From assembly GCF_034676545.1 (NCBI RefSeq), contig NZ_JAUCBZ010000015.1, positions 1,147,001 to 1,211,000 on the forward strand: 64,000 bases of DNA. The letters are read 5' to 3'. The position numbers and the translations under genes were made by a program. Of this stretch, positions 57,492 through 64,000 are shown one piece after another. Every line of letters starts with the position of its first letter. Positions within the stretch are counted from its first letter, which is position 1. The notes beneath the pieces were generated by a model. It worked only from the letters and a program-made list of their open reading frames with translations, ran no database searches and was not told where the DNA came from. The DNA is from Pararhodobacter sp. Lineage in GTDB: Bacteria > Pseudomonadota > Alphaproteobacteria > Rhodobacterales > Rhodobacteraceae.

Positions 57492-58352
57492 TTGGATGCG
57501 CTGACCTCGGCATTGGCAACGGCGCGCGCGCGCAACGCCCGTGTCCTGCTGCCTGAAATCGACGATCCGCGCCTGAGTGAGGCCGCCGAGCGGTTGCGCG
57601 CCGAGGGGCTGGCCCGTCCGGTGACTCTGGCCGATGCGCGCCCGACTGCGGCCTATGTCGATCTGCTGCTGGCCAATCGCCCGGGCCTCAAACCGGCGCT
57701 GGCGTTGCGGATGCTGGAAAAGCCCTTGATCCGCGCCGCCGCCATGGTGGCGGCCGGCCAGGCCGAGGCAATGGTCGCCGGTGTATCCCACACCACGCGC
57801 CGCGTGATCGAGGCCGCCAGTCTGGCACTTGGTTTGGCCGAGGGCGTGACGACGCCCTCCAGCTTTTTCCTGATGATCCTGCCCGATGGCCGGACCTTCG
57901 TGTTCGCCGATTGCGCGGTGAACACCGATCCCGACGCCGCGCAACTCGCCGATATCGCCCGCGCCAGCGCCGCCTCGGCGCGGGCATTGCTGGGCGAGGC
58001 CCGCGTGGCGTTGCTCAGTTATTCCACCGGCGCATCCGGCAGTGGCCGGTCGGTTGATGTCGTGCGCGCCGTGGCCGAAGCGACCGGCTTTTCCGGCCCG
58101 GTGCAGGCCGATGCCGCACTCAATGCCGCCATTGCCGCGAAAAAGGGTCACCTCGCCGCACCCGCAAACACGCTGATCTTCCCGGATCTGAACGCCGGGA
58201 ATATCGCCTATAAACTGATGCAGGAGTTGGCCGGAGCGCGGGCCATCGGCCCGATCCTGCAAGGGTTTCGCAAGCCGGTCTGTGACCTGTCACGCGGGGC
58301 CACCGTGGCGGATATTGTCGCCGCGACGGCCGTCACCCTCGCGATGATCTGA
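57492..58352 (+). CDS. pta: Phosphate acetyltransferase
   Basis: From TTG 57492, placed eight bases after GGAGG, the protein has 286 residues; an ATG at 57477 is in frame but overlaps that ribosome site. It matches the phosphate acyltransferase fold: ARVLLPEIDDPRLSEAAERL, AMVAGVSHTTRRVIEAASLA, and the C-terminal NTLIFPDLNAGNIAYKLMQELAGARAIGPILQGF. It converts acetyl phosphate from Xsc to acetyl-CoA. It is convergent with the TSUP-xsc pair, whereas related clusters usually have xsc and pta in tandem. Confidence 0.88.
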   Translation: MDALTSALATARARNARVLLPEIDDPRLSEAAERLRAEGLARPVTLADARPTAAYVDLLLANRPGLKPALALRMLEKPLIRAAAMVAAGQAEAMVAGVSHTTRRVIEAASLALGLAEGVTTPSSFFLMILPDGRTFVFADCAVNTDPDAAQLADIARASAASARALLGEARVALLSYSTGASGSGRSVDVVRAVAEATGFSGPVQADAALNAAIAAKKGHLAAPANTLIFPDLNAGNIAYKLMQELAGARAIGPILQGFRKPVCDLSRGATVADIVAATAVTLAMI

Positions 58353-58360
58353 TCCGCGTT

Positions 58361-59107
58361 TCACATCAAGCCCTTCGCCAAGCCGAGCACCGCCATCAGC
58401 ATCAGAACGCCAATCGTCGCCCGTCGGAACAGGACCGGGTCCGACCTCAGCACCATGCGGGCACCAATGGCGCTGCCAACCACGACCAGTGGCACCGACA
58501 GCGCGGTGGCGATCAGGGATTCGGTGTCGACCAGCCCGGCCAGCGAGAATTGCACAAAGGTCATCACATCCAGCGCCACGAAATAGGCCAGCAAGGTTGC
58601 GCGGAATACCAGAGGCGTCATGCCCAGCGCCGAAACCAGCATCACCGCCGGTTGCCCGGCCACACCCGCCGGCGTCGTGAGCCCCGAGACCACCCCCATG
58701 CCCAGCGTCGCCGCAGGCCCGGCGCGGCCCGGAATCGTCCAGCCGATCAGCATCAGCAGCGAGGCCAGCAGCACCATCACGCCGACCGCGATCCGCGCGA
58801 ATTCCTCGGTCATCAGCGACAGGGTCCAGATCCCCGCAAGCATCCCCAACGCCGCGCCGATCCCCAGCCGGATCACCGTTGGCCAGTGCACATGTGCCCG
58901 CGACGCCCGCCAGTGTTGGGCGCACAAGACCAGATCGCCCATCACCGCCATCGGGATCAGCAACAGCGGATTGATCACCAGCGCCCCCGCCGCAATGACC
59001 AGCACCGGATAGCCGAACCCGGAATAGCCGCGAATGAATGCGGCGACGAAAATCACCAAGGCCAGATAGGCCGTGGCTCCGGCGCTCAACTCAAACGGCA
59101 AACTCAC
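58361..59107 (-). CDS. TSUP-family (TauE/SafE) sulfite exporter family protein
   Basis: The 248-residue membrane protein has about eight helices and the TSUP signature GYSGFGYPVLVIAAGALVINPLLLIPMAV (read in parts), then VSGLTTPAGVAGQPAVMLV. It overlaps xsc by four bases (ATGA), so the two are co-translated. Family knowledge: TauE-type proteins export sulfite or sulfoacetate formed in sulfonate breakdown. This placement makes sulfite or sulfonate export the most likely job. Confidence 0.85.
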   Translation of the reverse strand: MSLPFELSAGATAYLALVIFVAAFIRGYSGFGYPVLVIAAGALVINPLLLIPMAVMGDLVLCAQHWRASRAHVHWPTVIRLGIGAALGMLAGIWTLSLMTEEFARIAVGVMVLLASLLMLIGWTIPGRAGPAATLGMGVVSGLTTPAGVAGQPAVMLVSALGMTPLVFRATLLAYFVALDVMTFVQFSLAGLVDTESLIATALSVPLVVVGSAIGARMVLRSDPVLFRRATIGVLMLMAVLGLAKGLM

Positions 59108-60879
59108 ACGGTTTGCTTTCGCATATCCGCCGGGTCGATCCCGGCAACTGCCACCGGTTTTTTCATCGCATCGCGGCGGAACGGCTCGCCCAGTTCCTGA
59201 TTGATCATCGCCTCGATCAGGGTGGTTTTGCCGTGTTTCATCTGGTCCTCGATGGCCTTGGCCAGCGCCTGTTGCAACGCGTCCATCGTCCGCGCCTGCA
59301 CGCCCTGCAAACCACAGGCCTGCGCGATGCCCGCATAAGACACCTGTTCATCCAGCTCGGTGCCGACGAAATTGTCGTCATACCACAGCGTCGAATTGCG
59401 CTTTTCGGCGCCCCATTGATAATTGCGGAACACGACCATGGTGATCGCCGGCCACTCGGGGCGGCCAATGGCGGTCAGTTCGGTCACGGAAATCCCGAAG
59501 GCCCCGTCGCCCGCAAAGCCCACCACCGGCACCTCCGGGCAGCCGATTTTCGCGCCGATGATGCTGGGCAAGCCATAGCCACAGGGGCCGAACAACCCCG
59601 GCGCCAGATATTTGCGCCCATCGTCAAAGCTGGGATAGGCGTTGCCGATCGCGCAGTTGTTGCCAATGTCAGAGCTGATGATCGCGTCCCTGGGCAGCGC
59701 CGATTGAATCGCCCGCCACGCCATGCGCGGGCTCATCCAGTCGGGCTTGTCCGACCGCGCGCGCTGATTCCAGTCGGTGCCGGGATCGTCATCCTCGTGA
59801 TCCATGCTCGACAATTGCTGCGCCCAAGCGGATTTGGCCTGCGCGATCATCGCTTTGCGTTCGGTGCGCGCATGGTTGCCCGCGGCAGAGGCCAATTGCG
59901 CCAAAACCGCCTCGGCGACCTTCTTTGCGTCGCCGACAATACCGACTGTCACATTCTTCGTCAGCCCGATCCGGTCGGGGTTGATGTCGACTTGGATAAT
60001 CCTGGCCGCCTTTGGCCAATAGTCCAGCGCGTATCCCGGAAGTGTTGAAAACGGGTTCAGCCGGGTACCCAGACACAATACCACATCTGCCCGAGAAATC
60101 AACTCCATTGCGGCCTTCGATCCGTTGTAGCCCAAGGGCCCGGCGAACAGCGGGTGCGAGCCGGGGAAGGCGTCATTGTGCTGGTAGCCCACGCAGACCG
60201 GGGCGTCCAACCGCTCGGCCAGCGCCATCGAGGCCGGGATCGCGCCGCCCAGAACCACGCCTGCGCCGTTCAGGATCACCGGGAACTTCGCCGCCGACAG
60301 CAGCGCTGCGGCCCGCGCCACCGCCTCCTTGCCGCCCTCCGGGCGCTCGAACCTGGCGGGTTCGGGCAGGTCGATATCAATCACCTGTGTCCAGAAATCG
60401 CGCGGCACGTTGATCTGCGCCGGGGCCGAGTGGCGGTGCGCCTGTTCGATCACCCGGTTCAGCACCTCGGCGATCCGCGTGGGGTCGCGCACCTCCTCTT
60501 GATAGGCGACCATATCCTGGAACAGCGCCATTTGCGCGACCTCCTGGAACCCGCCCTGACCGATGGATTTATTCGCAGCCTGCGGCGTGACCAGCAACAG
60601 CGGCGTGTGGTTCCAATAGGCGGTTTTCACGGCGGTCACGAAATTGGTGATGCCGGGGCCGTTCTGCGCGATCATCAGGCTCATCTTGCCGGTGGCCCGC
60701 GTATAGCCATCGGCCATCATCCCGCCGGACCCCTCATGCGCGCAGTCCCAGAACCGAATGCCCGCGCGCGGGAACAGATCGGAAATCGGCATGAAGGCCG
60801 AGCCGATGATGCCGAACGCGTGTTCGATTCCGTGCCGTTGCAGCACTTTGACAAAGGCTTCCTCGGTGGTCATGCGCAT
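59104..60879 (-). CDS. xsc: Sulfoacetaldehyde acetyltransferase (Xsc)
   Basis: The 591-residue ThDP enzyme starts MRMTTEEAFVKVLQRHGIEH. Visible motifs are HEGSGGMMADGYTRATGKMS (ThDP-activating Glu region), AANKSIGQGGFQE, GYNGSKAAMELISRADVVL, and GDGAFGISVTELTAIGRPEW for ThDP and magnesium. The overall sequence matches Xsc closely. It cleaves sulfoacetaldehyde with phosphate to acetyl phosphate and sulfite in the cytoplasm. It is coupled to the TSUP gene and lies between tauR and pta. The start is supported by GAGGACC. Confidence 0.96.
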   Translation of the reverse strand: MRMTTEEAFVKVLQRHGIEHAFGIIGSAFMPISDLFPRAGIRFWDCAHEGSGGMMADGYTRATGKMSLMIAQNGPGITNFVTAVKTAYWNHTPLLLVTPQAANKSIGQGGFQEVAQMALFQDMVAYQEEVRDPTRIAEVLNRVIEQAHRHSAPAQINVPRDFWTQVIDIDLPEPARFERPEGGKEAVARAAALLSAAKFPVILNGAGVVLGGAIPASMALAERLDAPVCVGYQHNDAFPGSHPLFAGPLGYNGSKAAMELISRADVVLCLGTRLNPFSTLPGYALDYWPKAARIIQVDINPDRIGLTKNVTVGIVGDAKKVAEAVLAQLASAAGNHARTERKAMIAQAKSAWAQQLSSMDHEDDDPGTDWNQRARSDKPDWMSPRMAWRAIQSALPRDAIISSDIGNNCAIGNAYPSFDDGRKYLAPGLFGPCGYGLPSIIGAKIGCPEVPVVGFAGDGAFGISVTELTAIGRPEWPAITMVVFRNYQWGAEKRNSTLWYDDNFVGTELDEQVSYAGIAQACGLQGVQARTMDALQQALAKAIEDQMKHGKTTLIEAMINQELGEPFRRDAMKKPVAVAGIDPADMRKQTV

Positions 60880-60954
60880 GATGTGGTCCTCGATGGTCGG
60901 AAAGGCAGTTTTCGCGAAGGTTAGGGGCAGATGCGGCGGAACACTATAGCCAGA

Positions 60955-62415
60955 TTACGACAACCGGCGCGCAATGCGGGCGATGCCCTCGGGAATACGC
61001 TCGGCGGTGATCGAGGAGTAGGCGATGCGATAATAGTGATCGCCCTGCGCATGGTCGTTGTAGAACGGCGGGCCGGGTTCGATCAGCACGCTGTCCTCGT
61101 GCAATCGGCGCGCCAACTCGGTCGCCGAAACGCCGGGCGGCGTGCGCATCCACAGGCTGGAGCCGCCCGCGTCCGTGGCTCCGGCGATGGTCAGGCCGTG
61201 ATGCGCGACGGCCTCCAGCATCACCTCGCGGCGCTGCGAAAAGCTGCGCATCAGGCGTTTGAGCATGGCGTCGTAATGCCCCAGCGACAGGAAATGCGCG
61301 GCGGCGCGTTGCAACAGGCCGGGCGGGTGGCGCAGGACGGTGGCGCGCAGGGCCCGGGCCTCGCGGATGAACGGCGCCGGGCCGACCAGAAACCCCAGCC
61401 GCAGCCCCGGAAACAGGGATTTCGAGAAACTGCCGACATGGATCACCCGGCCCTCGCGATCCAGCGATTTCAGCGCGGGCAGCGGCGCGCGGTTGTGGGT
61501 AATCTCGAATTCATAATCATCCTCGACAATCACCGCGTTGCGCGTTGAGGCCTCGGCCAACAACGCGTGCCGCGCCTCCAACGGCATCGTCGCCCCGGTC
61601 GGGCAATGGTGGCTGGGCGTACAGAACAGAACATCGAGGTCATCGGGCAGTGCCCTTGGCCCCAACCCCTGCGGCCCCACCGAAACCGGAACCGTCCGGC
61701 AGCGCACCTGCGCCAGGATCTCGCGCAGACCGGGATAGCCGGGATCCTCGATCACCGCCGTGCGCCGCTGGTTCAGCAACAGTTGCGCGGCCAACCACAG
61801 CGCATTTTGCGCGCCAAGCGTCACCAGCACCTCATCGGGACGCGCCAGAATGCCGCGCCGGGGCAGGGTGTGGCGGGCGATATACTCCAGCAAGGCCGGG
61901 TCATCATGGTCGAACTGGTCGTCGGTCATCCGGGCAAAATCCTTGTGCCCCAGTGCCAGCATCATGCAGCCGCGCCAATTCGCGTGATCGAACAGCGACG
62001 GATCGGCCTGCCCATAAACAAACGGATAGCGGAAATCGCGCCAGTTGCGCGGCTTGCCCCGCGTCGGTGAGCCGGCTTCCGGGCGCGGCCCCAGCACCCG
62101 CGCCCAATCCACCCTGTCCTCGTGGCTGATCAGCGCCTGTGCGGGCGGCACGGGCTGCGGTGCGCCCTCCGAGATGAAATACCCCGACCGCCCCTTGGCC
62201 ATCAGGTAATCGTCGGCGACCAGTTCGGCATAGGCCTGCGAGACGGTGATGCGACTGACCGCCAGATGCACGGCCAGTTTGCGGCTCGACGGCATCCGCT
62301 CGCCCGGTCGCAAACGCCCGGCCAGAATCCCTTGCGCGACCATCTGCCGGATGCGATTTTGCAAGGTGCCGCTTTGCTGCGGATCCAGCAAGAAACACTC
62401 AACCGAGATCGCCAT
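60955..62415 (-). CDS. tauR: MocR-type regulator of taurine metabolism (TauR)
   Basis: The 486-residue protein fuses a GntR-type helix-turn-helix (MPSSRKLAVHLAVSRITVSQ, about residues 42-61) to a class I aminotransferase-like domain with the PLP Lys in GSFSKSLFPGLRLGF. It lies divergent from tpa and beside xsc, the same place as tauR of Rhodobacter, which activates tpa with taurine and PLP. Function follows from this context. ATG 62415 is used; a TTG precedes it. Direct repeats in the tauR-tpa gap are candidate binding sites. Confidence 0.92.
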   Translation of the reverse strand: MAISVECFLLDPQQSGTLQNRIRQMVAQGILAGRLRPGERMPSSRKLAVHLAVSRITVSQAYAELVADDYLMAKGRSGYFISEGAPQPVPPAQALISHEDRVDWARVLGPRPEAGSPTRGKPRNWRDFRYPFVYGQADPSLFDHANWRGCMMLALGHKDFARMTDDQFDHDDPALLEYIARHTLPRRGILARPDEVLVTLGAQNALWLAAQLLLNQRRTAVIEDPGYPGLREILAQVRCRTVPVSVGPQGLGPRALPDDLDVLFCTPSHHCPTGATMPLEARHALLAEASTRNAVIVEDDYEFEITHNRAPLPALKSLDREGRVIHVGSFSKSLFPGLRLGFLVGPAPFIREARALRATVLRHPPGLLQRAAAHFLSLGHYDAMLKRLMRSFSQRREVMLEAVAHHGLTIAGATDAGGSSLWMRTPPGVSATELARRLHEDSVLIEPGPPFYNDHAQGDHYYRIAYSSITAERIPEGIARIARRLS

Positions 62416-62451
62416 CAAATCCCCCCGTGGTTTTCCGCCAGTCTATCTGAT

Positions 62452-62488
62452 TCTGGCATTATGGATAGCCGCAATCTGGCCCTATCCG
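62452..62488. promoter_or_regulatory. Candidate TauR operator (direct repeats)
   Basis: TCTGGCATTATGGA (62452) and TCTGGCCCTATCCG (62475) are direct repeats 23 bp apart in the tauR-tpa gap. They partly match the Rhodobacter TauR motif CTGGACYTAA (CTGG and the YTA core). MocR regulators bind such spaced direct repeats. This is a prediction. Confidence 0.45.
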
Positions 62489-62547
62489 TTGGGTGCCAAT
62501 GGCGCGATTATCAGCGCTTGAGTTCCGGGCCAAGAAGGATTGCGACC

Positions 62548-63924
62548 ATGGATAGTACCGTCAACGATATCGCCGCCGTGGTCGAGGCCGACCGCGTCCA
62601 TGTTTGGCATCACCTGAGCCAGCACAAACAATATGAAACCATTGATCCCCGCGTGATCGTCGAGGGCAAGGGTTTGCGCGTCTGGGACGCCACCGGCCGC
62701 GAGACGCTGGACGCCGTTTCCGGCGGCGTGTGGACGGTCAACGTCGGTTACGGGCGCGAGAGCATCGCCAATGTCGTGCGCGATCAACTGCTGAAGATGA
62801 ACTATTTCGCCGGGTCGGCAGGGTCGATCCCCGGCGCGATGTACGCGCAAAGACTGATCGAGAAAATGCCGGGCATGACGCGGGTGTATTATTCGAACTC
62901 GGGCTCCGAGGCGAATGAGAAAGCCTACAAGATGGTCCGCCAGATCGCCCATACGGTGCATGGCGGCAACAAGTGGAAAATCCTGTACCGAGAGCGCGAC
63001 TATCACGGCACCACCATCGCCGCGCTGGCTTCCGGCGGGCAAGAGGAACGCCGCGCCATGTACGGCCCGTTCCCGGCAGGGTTCATCCCGGTGCCGCATT
63101 GCCTTGAATACCGCAGCCAGTGGGGCGAGGTCGCCGATTACGGCCTGCGCGCCGCGAACGCGATCGAGGAGGTCATCCTGCGCGAAGGCCCCGATTCGGT
63201 CGGCGCGATCATCCTTGAACCGGTCACCGCAGGCGGCGGCGTGATCACCCCGCCCGAAGGCTACTGGCCGCGTGTGCAGGAAATCTGCAAGAAATACGGG
63301 CTGCTGCTGATTATCGACGAGGTGGTCTGCGGTGTCGGGCGCACGGGTAAATGGTTCGGCTATCAGCAATATGACATCCAGCCCGACATCGTGACCATGG
63401 CCAAGGGCGTGGCCTCGGGCTATGCGGCGATTTCCTGCACCGTGACCACCGAAGCGGTGTTCGAGATGTTCAAATCCAACCCCGCTGACCCGCTCAACTA
63501 TTTCCGCGACATTTCCACCTTTGGCGGCTGCACGGCGGGCCCGGCGGCGGCGCTGGAAAACATGCGCATCATCGAGGAAGAAGACCTGTTGACCAACACC
63601 AACGCGATGAGTGCGCGGCTGCTGGGCAATCTGAACACACTGGCCGAGAAGCACGCGGTCATCGGCCAGGTGCGCGGCAAGGGGCTGTTCGTGGGCGCGG
63701 AACTGGTGTCCGACCGCGAAAGCCGCGACCCGCTGGCCGAGAAAACCGTGGCCGCCGTAGTGGCGGGGGTGATGAAACGCGGCGTGCAGATCGGCATGAC
63801 CAACCGCTCGCTGCCGGGGTTCAACAACACGCTGTGCCTGTCGCCCGCCTTGATGGTGACGGCCGACCAGATCGACCAGATGACCACCGCCATCGACGAA
63901 TCGCTGGCTGAGGTCTGCGGGTAA
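62548..63924 (+). CDS. tpa: Taurine--pyruvate aminotransferase
   Basis: The 458-residue class III aminotransferase has VYYSNSGSEANEKAYKM, ERDYHGTTIAALASGG, LLLIIDEVVCGVGRTGKWFG (PLP-interacting Asp) and TMAKGVASGYAAISCTV with the Schiff-base Lys. It matches Tpa, which transfers the amino group of taurine to pyruvate to give sulfoacetaldehyde and alanine. It is divergent from tauR. ATG 62548 follows AAGAAGGAT. An alanine dehydrogenase gene that would regenerate pyruvate is not visible in the last 76 bp of the window. Confidence 0.95.
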   Translation: MDSTVNDIAAVVEADRVHVWHHLSQHKQYETIDPRVIVEGKGLRVWDATGRETLDAVSGGVWTVNVGYGRESIANVVRDQLLKMNYFAGSAGSIPGAMYAQRLIEKMPGMTRVYYSNSGSEANEKAYKMVRQIAHTVHGGNKWKILYRERDYHGTTIAALASGGQEERRAMYGPFPAGFIPVPHCLEYRSQWGEVADYGLRAANAIEEVILREGPDSVGAIILEPVTAGGGVITPPEGYWPRVQEICKKYGLLLIIDEVVCGVGRTGKWFGYQQYDIQPDIVTMAKGVASGYAAISCTVTTEAVFEMFKSNPADPLNYFRDISTFGGCTAGPAAALENMRIIEEEDLLTNTNAMSARLLGNLNTLAEKHAVIGQVRGKGLFVGAELVSDRESRDPLAEKTVAAVVAGVMKRGVQIGMTNRSLPGFNNTLCLSPALMVTADQIDQMTTAIDESLAEVCG

Positions 63925-64000
63925 ACCCGGGATCCGACGTCAGCAGGAACAGGCGTAGGGTGTGTGCTTGCACGCACCTTCCGTCGCCGCCGCTATCAGG

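Overview
The window is GC-rich and reads as a chromosomal segment of an alphaproteobacterium of the order Rhodobacterales. The evidence is the Rhodobacterales-type taurine cluster (tpa, a MocR-type tauR, xsc, pta), TRAP transporters, a FadJ-like beta-oxidation locus beside a GntR/FCD regulator, and small proteins and palindromic intergenic repeats that I associate with this group. All assignments come from reading the sequence; no database search was run.

Layout. 1-4867: acyl-CoA catabolism (partial FadJ-like protein, enoyl-CoA hydratase, acyl-CoA dehydrogenase) with a GntR/FCD regulator and candidate operators. 5103-5650: dead ISAs1-type transposase. 5755-7381: frameshifted sodium:solute symporter with a small membrane partner. 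7988-21123: large copper-handling region with a P1B ATPase, a TVP38-like membrane protein, a 39-residue Met-rich peptide, a Met-rich EF-hand protein, a divergent two-component system, a lipoprotein, a TolC-like outer-membrane factor, two multicopper oxidases, a cupredoxin, a CusF-like protein and two c-type cytochromes. It ends near tRNA-Arg(CCT). 21633-28478: LacI regulator, ammonium transporter, class A PBP, MlaC/MlaA. 28607-31599: broken type I secretion pair. 31686-42656: assorted housekeeping and redox genes (Rid protein, GDPD, GNAT, GST, PCD, peroxiredoxin, ferredoxin reductase, rsmD, a two-subunit molybdenum hydroxylase, mutT, argJ). 42741-51876: PpiC-type isomerase, secA, a hypothetical protein, radC, dnaJ, dnaK. 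52058-57278: AEC carrier, DctM/DctQ/DctP TRAP system, EamA exporter. 57492-63924: taurine dissimilation.

How the genes work together. The copper region looks like a complete periplasmic detoxification or oxidation system: ATPase export of Cu(I), small periplasmic copper binders, and two oxidases interleaved with cytochromes c, the second oxidase and cytochrome sharing a GTGA overlap. An outer-membrane factor is present without any RND pump or adaptor. The taurine block would turn taurine into sulfoacetaldehyde (Tpa), then acetyl phosphate plus sulfite (Xsc), then acetyl-CoA (Pta), with a TSUP permease as likely sulfite or sulfonate exporter and TauR as regulator.

Six reading-frame breaks occur in otherwise normal genes (symporter, prtD-like, hlyD-like twice, argJ, dctP). 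Three lie in G/C homopolymers, so sequencing indels are at least as likely as real decay.
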